Shown here: positions 8,153 through 16,616 of the stretch, one piece after another
Layout: the number at the start of each line of letters is the position of its first letter
Position numbering within the stretch: position 1 is the first letter of the stretch
NCBI RefSeq assembly: GCF_964019585.1
Contig: NZ_OZ026454.1
Location: forward strand, 1,410,811 to 1,474,810
DNA length: 64,000 nucleotides
Origin: Candidatus Mesenet endosymbiont of Agriotes lineatus
Lineage (GTDB): Bacteria > Pseudomonadota > Alphaproteobacteria > Rickettsiales > Anaplasmataceae
Direction: 5' to 3'
The notes under the pieces: model-generated
Seen by the model: only the letters and a program-made list of their open reading frames with translations
Database searches by the model: none
What the model was told of the DNA's origin: nothing
Translations under genes and position numbers: made by a program

Positions 8153-8665
8153 ATGACAGATAACTTAATATTGACAAAACGTTTCTACAGTCGTTCTACA
8201 CTTACTGTTGCTGCAGAGCTGCTTGGTAAAACTCTAAAATTCTTCAGCTACAGAGGCATTATTACAGAAACAGAAGCATATATTGGACAGGAAGATCCAG
8301 CATGTCATGCATCTAAAGGCTATACCAAACGTACTACAGTGATGTTCGGTCCGCCGGGTTTTTCTTATATATACTTCATCTACGGTATGTATTATTGTTT
8401 TAACGTAGTAACAGAAAAGCAAGGATATCCAGCTGCAGTACTCATTCGTGGGATTAAGCTTATAGAACCAAATACACTAGACATAAATGGGCCAGGCAAG
8501 TTATGCAAAACACTCAATATGACGAAAGAACATAATCAACAAGATTTAACATTGAACCACAACTTTTGTATTTATAATTCAGATATTTCACTAGATTATA
8601 TATGTACCCCAAGAATAGGTATAAGCCAAGGTAAAGAAAAATTTTGGCGATTTTGTGCAATTTAG
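8153..8665 (+). CDS. mpg: DNA-3-methyladenine glycosylase (AAG/MPG family)
   Basis: Mpg removes alkylated purines such as 3-methyladenine from DNA, starting base excision repair. The 170-residue protein has [15 protein letters not shown] (39-53), where Glu39 matches the catalytic glutamate, then [19 protein letters not shown] (72-84), [11 protein letters not shown] (113-123) and the C-terminal KEKFWRF. It is slightly shorter than most bacterial homologues (about 190-200) but complete at both ends. The start is ATG 8153. It is followed on the same strand by pdxJ after 43 bases. It is the surviving mpg of a duplicated unit; the other copy is cut off at 5491. Confidence 0.94.
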   Translation: MTDNLILTKRFYSRSTLTVAAELLGKTLKFFSYRGIITETEAYIGQEDPACHASKGYTKRTTVMFGPPGFSYIYFIYGMYYCFNVVTEKQGYPAAVLIRGIKLIEPNTLDINGPGKLCKTLNMTKEHNQQDLTLNHNFCIYNSDISLDYICTPRIGISQGKEKFWRFCAI

Positions 8666-8708
8666 GACTATAAATAAAAACATTGTATATCAAATTAAGG
8701 GTAAAATA

Positions 8709-9431
8709 ATGAACAATATTCTTTTAGGAGTAAATATAGACCATGTAGCAACACTGAGAAACGCACGTGGCACATCATATCCAAACCCTTTAGATATAGC
8801 CTTAGCTGCAATAAGTGCAGGTGCTGACTTCATCACAGTTCATCTAAGAGAAGATAGAAGACATATAAAAGACCAGGATGTGCGAAATTTAAAAAATAAT
8901 ATTGGAGAAACAAAACTAAATTTAGAAATTGCACCAACACATGAAATGCTAACAATAGCAAAACAAATAAAACCTTACTCTATTTGCATAGTACCAGAAA
9001 ATAGAAAGGAAATAACAACTGAGAGAGGCTTATATCTTATAAATGAGAATCTAAGAAGAGAATTAACAATTTTGATAAAGGAAGCACATAAGCTGGACAT
9101 TAAAGTGTCACTCTTTGTTGAGCCGAACGTAGAACAACTTAAGTATGTAAAAGAGTTACAAGCAGATGTTGTAGAGCTCCACACCGGTAATTATTGCAAC
9201 AACCCATCAGCAAAAGAATTTAAGCTCATTACTACTACAGCAAAATATCTAGTTGAACACAAAATAGAATGTCATGCCGGACACGGGTTAACCTACGAAA
9301 GTGCTGCAGTAATAGCAAAGATACCACACATTTCAGCACTCAACATAGGACACTTTTTAATATGCAACGCTCTCTTTAACGGAATAGAGCACTCAATAAA
9401 AAAAATGAAGGCAATTTTAACTAAGAATTAA
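8709..9431 (+). CDS. pdxJ: Pyridoxine 5'-phosphate synthase
   Basis: PdxJ makes pyridoxine 5'-phosphate from 1-deoxy-D-xylulose 5-phosphate and 3-amino-2-oxopropyl phosphate, the last ring-forming step of the DXP-dependent vitamin B6 route. The 240-residue TIM barrel matches the usual length (about 240). Visible are [13 protein letters not shown] near the N-terminus, [10 protein letters not shown], and near the end [12 protein letters not shown] and LNIGHFLI, which form the phosphate and active sites. An upstream in-frame start exists at 8655, inside mpg, but ATG 8709 follows an AAGG ribosome binding site and gives the family N-terminus. The 3' end overlaps the convergent HU-like gene by 11 bases. 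Confidence 0.96.
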   Translation: MNNILLGVNIDHVATLRNARGTSYPNPLDIALAAISAGADFITVHLREDRRHIKDQDVRNLKNNIGETKLNLEIAPTHEMLTIAKQIKPYSICIVPENRKEITTERGLYLINENLRRELTILIKEAHKLDIKVSLFVEPNVEQLKYVKELQADVVELHTGNYCNNPSAKEFKLITTTAKYLVEHKIECHAGHGLTYESAAVIAKIPHISALNIGHFLICNALFNGIEHSIKKMKAILTKN

Positions 9432-9714
9432 TACCTTCTTTAAGACTTATACTTTCTTTAAATCTCACTCTTTTTTGTGCAGGCACAGTAATCTTTTCAC
9501 CTTTCTTCTGAGGATTATGGCATTGCTTTTCTTTACAATGAATAACCTTTAAGGTACCTACTTGATGCAAACGAACCTCACCTTTTTCGTATAACTTATC
9601 CTTTATCACTTGCATAAAAATATCATATATTTCACTAATATGAAATTTTTTTATAGAATTGAATTTATTAGCACATTGTTCAAATACTTCATCAACAACT
9701 TCACTTTTACTCAT
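9421..9714 (-). CDS. HU/IHF-family DNA-binding protein
   Basis: This small basic protein is of the histone-like HU/IHF family, which bends DNA as a dimer in nucleoid organisation, replication and transcription. From ATG 9714 it has 97 residues. The second half shows the family pattern [13 protein letters not shown], then [20 protein letters not shown]. An AAAGG ribosome binding site sits before ATG 9714, while the longer frame to 9735 would need a TTG without such a site, so the shorter form is preferred. Its end overlaps the pdxJ end by 11 bases (convergent). Sequence alone does not say whether it acts as HU or as an IHF subunit. Confidence 0.85.
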   Translation of the reverse strand: MSKSEVVDEVFEQCANKFNSIKKFHISEIYDIFMQVIKDKLYEKGEVRLHQVGTLKVIHCKEKQCHNPQKKGEKITVPAQKRVRFKESISLKEGINS

Positions 9715-9804
9715 ATATATACCTTTCTTATTCAAAAAATTTTAACACAGATAGAATATTAAGTCCTTAGTTATAGTCAACTAAATTTATCATTTAAACT
9801 CATT

Positions 9805-10833
9805 TTATGGATAAAAAGGAATATTTGATAGCCCTGTCATTTCATCAAAACCAAACATTATATTAAAATTTTGTAAGGCTTGACCAGCTGCACCTTTGAG
9901 TAAATTATCTATCGATGACACTACAACTATACTATTTTCTATCCTTCCCAAGAATACGCCAATTTGACATTGATTTGTACCAACTACGGAACGAATATTC
10001 ATGGATTTATTCGCATTAATTAAAATAAAAGAAGCATCCTTATAAAAGGACTTCAGTTTACTATTTATATAGTCTAAAGAGTAACTTTCTTTAAGATTTA
10101 AATATATACTACATAAGATTCCCCTACTTATTGGAATTAAATGTGGAGTAAATTGTACCCTAACATCTTTTTGTAGAATTAACCCAGCTTCTTGTTCAAT
10201 CTCTGGTATATGGCGATGATTAGAGATTTTATATGCTTTAACGCTGCCATTTACCTCACAAAATAAATTCTCATTACTTAAACTTCTTCCTGCACCACTA
10301 ACTCCTGATTTAGCATCAATAATGATAGATTCCTCTTTTACTATACCTAATTTTAATAAGGGCAAAAGCGGCAAAAGAACAGAAGTAGCGTAACAACCAG
10401 GACATGCAACTAAGCAAGCAGTTTTTATATTCTCTCTATATATTTCTGATAAACCATAAACGGCATCTTTAACTAAGTCTGGAGATTTATGTGCACCATA
10501 CCACTCTTCATATAAAGATAAATTCTTAATTCGAAAATCAGCAGATAGATCAATTACTTTTACTTTTTTAGGTATTTTTGAAATTAGACGATTAGATTGA
10601 CCGTGAGGTAAACACAAAAAAACAGCATCTAAATTATCAAAATAAACCTCATCTATACTGATAACAAACAAATCATCATTTAAAATATGGGGATAAATCT
10701 TAGATAACAAACCAGTGTTCTGATTCGCTGATAAATATTCAATAGTAACACTAGGATGATTAAGTAAAAGGCGTACAACCTCAATACCGGTGTAGCCAGT
10801 TGCACCAATTACTGCAACTCTTTTACATTCCAT
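9805..10833 (-). CDS. argC: N-acetyl-gamma-glutamyl-phosphate reductase
   Basis: ArgC reduces N-acetylglutamyl phosphate to the semialdehyde with NADPH, the third step of arginine synthesis. The 342-residue protein has the dinucleotide-binding GATGYTG (10-16), LPHGQS (75-80), DLSADFR (95-101) and the catalytic-cysteine motif CPGCYAT (144-150), so it looks catalytically complete. The gene starts 8 bases after rpsI ends, placing it at the end of the rplM-rpsI unit. No argJ, argB, argF, argG or argH is in this window, while an argD-like gene lies at 56993-58201. A complete arginine pathway is not expected in Wolbachia, so its physiological role is open. Confidence 0.95.
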   Translation of the reverse strand: MECKRVAVIGATGYTGIEVVRLLLNHPSVTIEYLSANQNTGLLSKIYPHILNDDLFVISIDEVYFDNLDAVFLCLPHGQSNRLISKIPKKVKVIDLSADFRIKNLSLYEEWYGAHKSPDLVKDAVYGLSEIYRENIKTACLVACPGCYATSVLLPLLPLLKLGIVKEESIIIDAKSGVSGAGRSLSNENLFCEVNGSVKAYKISNHRHIPEIEQEAGLILQKDVRVQFTPHLIPISRGILCSIYLNLKESYSLDYINSKLKSFYKDASFILINANKSMNIRSVVGTNQCQIGVFLGRIENSIVVVSSIDNLLKGAAGQALQNFNIMFGFDEMTGLSNIPFYP

Positions 10834-10841
10834 AAAAAGAA

Positions 10842-11270
10842 TTATCTCTTAGAAAACTGAGGCCTTTTCCTAGCTTTATGTAATCCAGGCTTCTTGCGCT
10901 CAACTTGACGTGAATCCCTAGTTAAAAAACCTTCATTACGCAGTATAGAATGTAGGTCAGGACTTATCTTAGCTAATGCTCTACTTATTCCATGAGCTAA
11001 AGCACCAGCTTGACCGGAAAGCCCTCCACCTTTTGTAGTTGCAATAACATCATATTTATCAAGAGTAGAGGTTGCAATAAATGGACCTTGCAAAAGCTTA
11101 AAAATAGATTCTCTTTTTAGATAGCTAAGAGCATCTTCTTTATTTTTTCTGCTTCTTTTAATTACAAATCTACCTGTACCAGGCTGAATCCACACCCTTG
11201 CAATTGCTTCCTTTCTTCTACCAGTGTGTGGTTTCAACAAACTTTCTTTTTGATCTACAATATCACTCAT
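10842..11270 (-). CDS. rpsI: 30S ribosomal protein S9 (uS9)
   Basis: S9 is a 30S head protein whose C-terminal tail reaches the P-site tRNA. The 142-residue protein has [12 protein letters not shown] near the N-terminus, [19 protein letters not shown] in the middle, and the basic C-terminal tail ending RPQFSKR, the hallmark of the family. Its ATG overlaps the rplM stop by four bases (ATGA), the usual L13-S9 operon arrangement with translational coupling. Confidence 0.98.
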   Translation of the reverse strand: MSDIVDQKESLLKPHTGRRKEAIARVWIQPGTGRFVIKRSRKNKEDALSYLKRESIFKLLQGPFIATSTLDKYDVIATTKGGGLSGQAGALAHGISRALAKISPDLHSILRNEGFLTRDSRQVERKKPGLHKARKRPQFSKR

Positions 11271-11734
11271 CCATTACACCTTTTATTTTTTCTATTCAAC
11301 AAGCCAAAATCCAACTCTACAGGTTTTTGTCCGTGATGTTTATGTTCTGAGCCAGAATATACGTACAGATTCTTTAAACGCTTTCTTGCCATAGGACCAT
11401 CATCTAACATTCGCTCTACAGCCATTTTTATAACCCGCTCGGGAAATTTGCCACCTAAAATATTTTTAGGAGTACAACTCTTTAAACCACCAGGATAACC
11501 TGTATGTCTATAATAAACTTTATCTTTAAATTTATTTCCAGAAAAACACACCTTTTCAGCATTAATTACTATAATATTATCACCACAGTCCATGTGAGGA
11601 GTATACTCTGGTTTATTTTTACCACGCAATATTTTTGCAATAAAAGCTGCAAGCCTGCCAACGACTATATCACTTGCATCTATAAGTATCCATTTTTTAA
11701 TGATATCACTTTCTTTTAGTGAAAAAGTTTTCAT
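11267..11734 (-). CDS. rplM: 50S ribosomal protein L13 (uL13)
   Basis: L13 is an early-assembling 50S protein. The chosen start is ATG 11734 (155 residues), which gives the family N-terminus MKTFS...[18 protein letters not shown] longer frame from 11755 would need a TTG and adds seven non-conserved residues. Further conserved stretches are [29 protein letters not shown] and GMLP-region equivalents up to [18 protein letters not shown]. It is first in the rplM-rpsI-argC transcription unit. Confidence 0.97.
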   Translation of the reverse strand: MKTFSLKESDIIKKWILIDASDIVVGRLAAFIAKILRGKNKPEYTPHMDCGDNIIVINAEKVCFSGNKFKDKVYYRHTGYPGGLKSCTPKNILGGKFPERVIKMAVERMLDDGPMARKRLKNLYVYSGSEHKHHGQKPVELDFGLLNRKNKRCNG

Positions 11735-11831
11735 CTTTAAATTGCAAATAAACAAAGGTTAAAGTTATAAAATTAGTACATATTTGTCAATTGTTAATTT
11801 GAGATAGCATCTAAACTATTTAATTTGGATT

Positions 11832-12500
11832 ATGTATAATTATAAGGGGAATGATCTTGCTTCACATGCATTGTTAATTACTGCATCACAAACTGTTGGT
11901 AAAACCGTAATCAAGGGGATAGCAGAAAACAGTGGTACTGACTTAACAATCCAGGCATTAAAGCTCATGGGTGTTAAAATTACTAAAAATGATGATGTAT
12001 ATACAGTACATGGAGTTGGAGTTGGCGGGCTGGTTGCCCCAAAAAATGTATTGGATGTGGGCAATTCCAACACATTAGCGCATCTTCTCATTGGTCTTCT
12101 ATCAACATATTCCTTTACCTCTTTCTTGACTGGTGATATAGATTTACGCTCAAAATCCATCAGTGAAACGATTAAAGCTTTATCATCTATGTGCATAGGT
12201 TTCATTTCTAATGACAATTCATTTCCCATAGCTGTTGTTGGTTATGATAGTACAATACCTATTTCCTATACTTTAACTATTCCTTCAACTGAGATAAAAT
12301 CTGCAATACTTTTTGCTGCTTTAAACACCGCTGGTAAAACAACAATAACAGAGGTAAAACCGACAAACAATTGCACCGAAGCAATCTTAAAAAGATTTGG
12401 TGCTAACTTAAATGTTAATAAGGATATAAATGGTCACAATACTATTATCATATATGGTAGAGAAGAATTGCCCGCACAAGAAAAATCACTTGACATATAA
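11832..12500 (+). pseudogene. Truncated AroA-like (EPSP synthase) gene
   Basis: The 222-residue product matches the first half of 3-phosphoshikimate 1-carboxyvinyltransferase, which makes EPSP in the shikimate pathway. Recognisable stretches are SHALLITA, DLTIQALKLMGVKI, VLDVGNSNTLAHLLIGLL (family GNSGTxxRL) and IPSTEIKSAILFAAL. The family is about 430-450 residues, and the second domain with its PEP-binding residues is missing. The conserved glycine and arginine of GNSGTxxR are also replaced by Asn and His. The first shikimate-binding Lys/Ser block is degraded too. It is therefore probably non-functional as AroA, although the frame is still open. It could be expressed as a half-protein of unknown use. 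Confidence 0.65.
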
Positions 12501-12572
12501 ATGCTACAGGCTAATTAATATAAAATTAACTTTGCATATTTAGGTTATATCTTATCAAAATTGGAGAATAAA

Positions 12573-12950
12573 ATGTTTGGTTTTTTGAAGTGTATTAGAA
12601 TATTTCCTATAGTCTTAGTGGCGTTGTTAGTATTATCGATCTTTCCAGACCATGCTACTGCTACTGATGGTACTAAGGCTGATGTGTTTGCAGGTGTATT
12701 CTGCAATGTTTTCAAGGTTGCAAAAGATATAGGTAAGCCGCTACTTCTCTTAATAGTTCTTTTCATAGCTGCTTTAGCTTATTTTGGTAAGGTTCAGCTG
12801 ATTACGATAATTATGATAGTTGTCGGCGCAGCTATTTTCTTTGGTGCTCCTACAGTAGTTAATCTTATAACTACTGGTGGTGATGGTGACGCAACAAAAC
12901 TATGTGCAGCAAATGGTTATGATGTTCTTAAAGGTGAAGATAATTCGTAA
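12573..12950 (+). CDS. virB2: VirB2-like type IV secretion pilin
   Basis: This 125-residue protein has the layout of TrbC/VirB2 pilins, the subunit of the type IV secretion pilus: an N-terminal signal peptide (hydrophobic run FPIVLVALLVLSIF, likely cleavage after the ATA region near residue 30), a short loop with VFCNVFKVAKDIGKPL, and two membrane helices (about 52-68 and 75-97) joined by YFGKVQLITI, the family's conserved turn. A GGAG ribosome binding site precedes ATG 12573; a TTG twelve bases upstream overlaps that site and is rejected. No other vir gene is nearby. Dispersed, multiplied virB2 genes are known in Rickettsiales, which fits. Confidence 0.85.
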   Translation: MFGFLKCIRIFPIVLVALLVLSIFPDHATATDGTKADVFAGVFCNVFKVAKDIGKPLLLLIVLFIAALAYFGKVQLITIIMIVVGAAIFFGAPTVVNLITTGGDGDATKLCAANGYDVLKGEDNS

Positions 12951-12988
12951 TTGATAAAGTAAGTTTTATCTTCCATTAATAGCATAAA

Positions 12989-13864
12989 GTGAAGTTTTTA
13001 AGTAGTTTACACAGCTTTAAGTTCATCAGTAAAATTAAGGAGATTTTTAGAGCTGACAGAAAAATAGATTGCTTAGCAGAGCTTGAAGACTTACTAATTA
13101 CTATGGATATTGGAGTTGAAGCTGCAAGTACTATAGTTAGTAAATTTTCAAAATTTAATGGTAATATTGAAGCGGTTCAAAAAAGAATTATAGATGAAAT
13201 AGAAGAGATTTTAAAGTCAATAGAAAGGCCACTTAATCTAAATGCTAAGCCACATGTAATAATGTTTTGTGGGGTAAATGGTAATGGCAAAACTACTACA
13301 ATAGGTAAGCTTGCATATAAGTATAAAAAACTAGGGAAGGAAGTGGCACTTGTTGCGTGTGATACCTTTCGCGCTGCAGCAACAGAACAACTAGAAGCTT
13401 GGTCAGAACGAGTAAAGTGCAATATAATTACTGGTAAACATGGTAGCGATCCTGCAAGCGTTGCTTATAAGGCAATGGAAGAAGCAGTTAAAAATAATAT
13501 AGACGTTTTACTCATTGATACTGCAGGTAGGCTACACAATAACGCTAATTTTATGGAAGAGTTAGCAAAAATACGCAAAATCATTCAAAAACAAGATCAA
13601 TCCGCACCACATAACACCATCTTAGTACTGGATGCAACAACAGGACAAAATGCTTATAATCAAGTAGAGAAATTCAAAGAAATTGCTGATATCAATGGTC
13701 TCATTATAACTAAATTAGATGGTAGTGCTAAAGGTGGAGTAGTGGTAGGACTTGCACAAAAATATAAAATTAACCTACATGCTATTGGAGTAGGGGAAGG
13801 TATAGAAGATCTAAAGAATTTTAATGCTAGAGAATTTGCCGAAGCATTGTTTTATTCTTTCTAA
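12989..13864 (+). CDS. ftsY: Signal recognition particle receptor FtsY
   Basis: FtsY is the membrane-associated GTPase that docks SRP-ribosome complexes at the SecYEG translocon. The 291-residue protein comprises only the NG core: N domain (1-85), P-loop GVNGNGKT (95-102), DTFRAAATEQL (125-135), DTAGR in the third GTPase motif, and TKLDGSAKGG. The acidic A domain of E. coli FtsY is absent, as in many alphaproteobacteria. The start is GTG 12989. It is 38 bases downstream of the virB2-like gene on the same strand, though co-transcription is uncertain. The GTPase motifs look intact. Confidence 0.96.
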   Translation: MKFLSSLHSFKFISKIKEIFRADRKIDCLAELEDLLITMDIGVEAASTIVSKFSKFNGNIEAVQKRIIDEIEEILKSIERPLNLNAKPHVIMFCGVNGNGKTTTIGKLAYKYKKLGKEVALVACDTFRAAATEQLEAWSERVKCNIITGKHGSDPASVAYKAMEEAVKNNIDVLLIDTAGRLHNNANFMEELAKIRKIIQKQDQSAPHNTILVLDATTGQNAYNQVEKFKEIADINGLIITKLDGSAKGGVVVGLAQKYKINLHAIGVGEGIEDLKNFNAREFAEALFYSF

Positions 13865-13994
13865 AATTCCATTTTTAGGGTCTAAGATAAGTATCAATAT
13901 ATGTTGTTTGAATCTATAGCTCACACATGATAGATTGCCCCAAGTAAGGTTGTGTGATAAAAAGGTATATTAGGTAAAAGAGGAGTTAAAACCA

Positions 13995-14833
13995 TATAGT
14001 GAAGATTTGAGAGAACGAGTTTAAAAAGTGAAAGAAAGATGAGCATGAAAAAGAGATGTTCAATATCGACAATATACCGATGGCGTAAGATGAGGAGATA
14101 ATGTAAAACCAGCTTTTAAAAAGGAGATAGTCATACAATCAAAAATATAGATGATTTTAACAAATTTTTATATAAAAATCAGGATATTACAGTTGACCAA
14201 ATAATCGAAAAATTTGGTAAAAAGCACAGTATTGCAAAAAAGTTGGTTATACATATAAATTTCTGTATCAGGAAAGAGATGGGAAAAAGCGTAAAGAATT
14301 TATAGAAAAAGCAGCTAAAATAAACAAAGAAGACTTAATATTTATAGATGAATCTGGCATTGATGATAACGCATTTATGCATATGGATGGGCTGCAAAAG
14401 GTTATTTGCTGATAGGCCTGAATTCAAAAGAAAAAGAATTAGTATTATTGGAGCATTGAATCAGGGAAGGATTGTAGCGCCAATGATATTTGAAAGTTAC
14501 TGTAACAGTGAAATTTTTGAAGCCTATGTCGAGAATACTCTTGTTCCAGTATTAAAGCCAGGACAAACTATAATTATGGATAATGCAAGCTTTCATAAAT
14601 CCATAAAAATAAGAGAATTAATAGAAAATTCTGGCTGTAAATTAATGTTTTTACCGCCATATTCCCCTGATTTAAATCCTATTGAACATATTTGGTTTAC
14701 CATTAAACACGCTGTGAGAAAAACACTACCAACCTTTTGGCCAAACATTAACGATGCTATTGATTTTATATTCCAAAAATCCGGGAATTGGGTTAGTTAT
14801 AGATTAGCAGGAACATGCAGTAAATTATGCTAA
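13995..14833 (+). mobile_element. IS630-family transposase pseudogene
   Basis: The open part (14348-14833) encodes the DDE half of an IS630/Tc1-mariner-like transposase, with IIMDNASFH (second Asp) and FLPPYSPDLNPIEHIWFTIK (final Glu). Upstream, PYSEDLRERV at about 14000 marks the N-terminal helix-turn-helix, and the pieces between are separated by several stops and frameshifts. The transposase cannot be made as one protein. It lies between ftsY and an IS256 remnant. Confidence 0.85.
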
Positions 14834-14844
14834 ACCGGATTTTC

Positions 14845-14945
14845 AGCTCAACTGAATTTTCAATCTACAAGGAAAGAAAATGTCAAATGGTTAAAGCCCA
14901 ATTTGCATAGTCCAATATTTTGTTTATAGCACCTGCTTATACAAG
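14845..14945 (-). mobile_element. IS256-family transposase 3' end remnant
   Basis: Read on the minus strand, the DNA closely matches the end of the IS256-type pseudogene at 21150-21705, including GCTATAAACAAAATATTG and GAAAATTCAGTTGAG. Small indels break the frame. It directly follows the IS630 remnant, suggesting nested or adjacent insertions. Confidence 0.65.
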
Positions 14946-14958
14946 GCATTTCCACTAG

Positions 14959-15356
14959 GCTCTGTGAACAGCTATATAAGATAAAATATAAAACGTGAAT
15001 TAATATGGACTGAATACATATAAGAGACAAAATAGGAACAAATTTTTGCATTCTTAAAAAGCAGGACAATAGTCCGATCTCACACTTGGATATAACTGAA
15101 GATCAAGCCCCTAAAATTTACCCTAACGTCAGGACAAAAGAACGAAATCTGATTAAAAATGTTTCCACTGTAGTAGCTGATAATTGCTATATGCTTTTGT
15201 AGCCAGTCTTAAAAACAAGAAATGCAAATTCCTCCAACAGGAAAGTGCAATGATTGTACAAGTAATTCGGAAAAATAAAAAATTTCAGCAGGATTTTTTG
15301 CAGATTCGATAAATGGTTTTTATGGGATTTTTGAATTTTATGGCTGTTCACAGAGC
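14959..15356. repeat. 398-bp segment bounded by perfect 14-bp inverted repeats
   Basis: GCTCTGTGAACAGC (14959-14972) and its exact complement (15343-15356) bound a stretch with no supported gene. It is probably a miniature or internally deleted insertion element. Its right end lies 37 bases from the 3' end of the ankyrin gene. Confidence 0.5.
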
Positions 15357-15393
15357 TTTACCACTTTTGCTTTCCTCTTAAAAAGTTATAATA

Positions 15394-16473
15394 TTATACA
15401 CTAGTTTCAAGTGTACTTGATTGACTAGCATGTTCTGATTGCGATTGATCTAAAGTACTGGATACTGCATCATATTCTATCTCTTGATGATTACTACGCC
15501 ATTTTTTTACTACAAAGCAACATACTATTCCAACAACAATTGCACCCAAAGTGCCAGTAACAATTCCTGCTGTTGATCCGCTATCATCCTTTTGAGTAGG
15601 TGATATATCTGTTTGGTTAAACTCAGGTGAACTCTTACCATTAAATATAGTCAGTATATTTGGGGTATTTTGCATCACAATTCCTAATATAGCAGCTGCT
15701 GCAGTATTTGCCATTGATAAAATCAAAGTTGTTGAACCTAAAACAGTAGTACTGTTAGCGTCTGCAACGGCAGTATTTTCAGCTGTGCAATTTCTTAAAT
15801 CAAAAGCACCATTGCTTCTATTAGTGTTGCATATCTGTTCCATAGTACTTTTAATATCTGGTTTTATTGTATCTAAGGTAGTAGCCCCTATCGTGCTGAA
15901 TTGAGCGTTAAACTCCGTTTCCAACAACTTAACTATCTGTTGGTTGCCTTTAGAACGCGCAAGCTCTATATCTTCTTTTCCTACTTTTGCATGATAACGA
16001 AGTAGAGTTTGAGTAATTTCAAATCTTTCATAATAAAGAGAATAGTATAGTGCGCTTTTGCCGCCGTTATCTTTAATGCTTATTTCTTTACTTATATGTT
16101 CATCTACTGATTCCTCAAGTAATTTTTGCTTTTTCCCTTCAGATACGATGACATTGATTATCTTTTGTGCAATAGAATCTTTCTTATGTATGATTGCGTT
16201 AATCAACGAAGTTCTTCTATATTCACCTTTAATACGGATATCAGCACCATGTTCTATGAGCGTATTAGCTATTGAATCTGGGCAATCTTGATCTACAATT
16301 GCATCGTCTAGCAAAGTACTGTAATAAGACCATCCTTGATGATTATGATGAACTCTATGATTGATATTATCTAATGTAGCTTCTTTTAAAGCTTCTTCAA
16401 CTTTTTGTAAATTACAATCATCAACAGCTTTTCTCAAAATAGCATTTCTTAAGACATTAATATCTTCTTTCAT
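15394..16473 (-). CDS. Ankyrin-repeat protein with C-terminal membrane segments
   Basis: The protein has about 359 residues from ATG 16473. The N-terminal half carries ankyrin-like repeats, such as LLDDAIVDQDCPDSIANTLIEHGADI and SALYYSLYYERFEITQTLLRYHA. The C-terminal half has hydrophobic segments at about 240-270 and a clear one at about 305-325 (GAIVVGIVCCFVV) followed by KKWR, then a polar Ser/Gln-rich tail. This suggests a membrane protein with a cytoplasmic or exposed ankyrin domain. GGGGGAG sits just before ATG 16473, so that start is preferred over the ATG at 16485, whose codons contain the ribosome binding site. Ankyrin proteins are common candidate host-interaction factors in Wolbachia; no specific partner can be named. 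Confidence 0.8.
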   Translation of the reverse strand: MKEDINVLRNAILRKAVDDCNLQKVEEALKEATLDNINHRVHHNHQGWSYYSTLLDDAIVDQDCPDSIANTLIEHGADIRIKGEYRRTSLINAIIHKKDSIAQKIINVIVSEGKKQKLLEESVDEHISKEISIKDNGGKSALYYSLYYERFEITQTLLRYHAKVGKEDIELARSKGNQQIVKLLETEFNAQFSTIGATTLDTIKPDIKSTMEQICNTNRSNGAFDLRNCTAENTAVADANSTTVLGSTTLILSMANTAAAAILGIVMQNTPNILTIFNGKSSPEFNQTDISPTQKDDSGSTAGIVTGTLGAIVVGIVCCFVVKKWRSNHQEIEYDAVSSTLDQSQSEHASQSSTLETSV

Positions 16474-16616
16474 TAACTCCCCCATATTAAAGTGAACATA
16501 ATAACTACTCCCCGTACTAAAATAAATAAAAAAGTTAAAGCAATCTGCTCTTAAGAAAAGTGAGTTGTTTGCAAATCAGATTTGTGCTAATATTTTAACT
16601 CCTGAGAAATTAAGAT

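Larger units (their letters stand above)
6412..8315. repeat. Tandem segmental duplication, copy B
   Basis: Copy B repeats the order of copy A: repeat gene (6412-7899), divergent spacer, dut remnant (8025-8133), mpg (from 8153, intact here). The matched part of mpg extends to about 8315, beyond which copy A was cut by the IS5 element. Confidence 0.85.

Noticed and set aside
14860..15069. Minus-strand 69-residue frame
   Set aside because: It runs through the IS256 remnant in the wrong frame and has no independent support.
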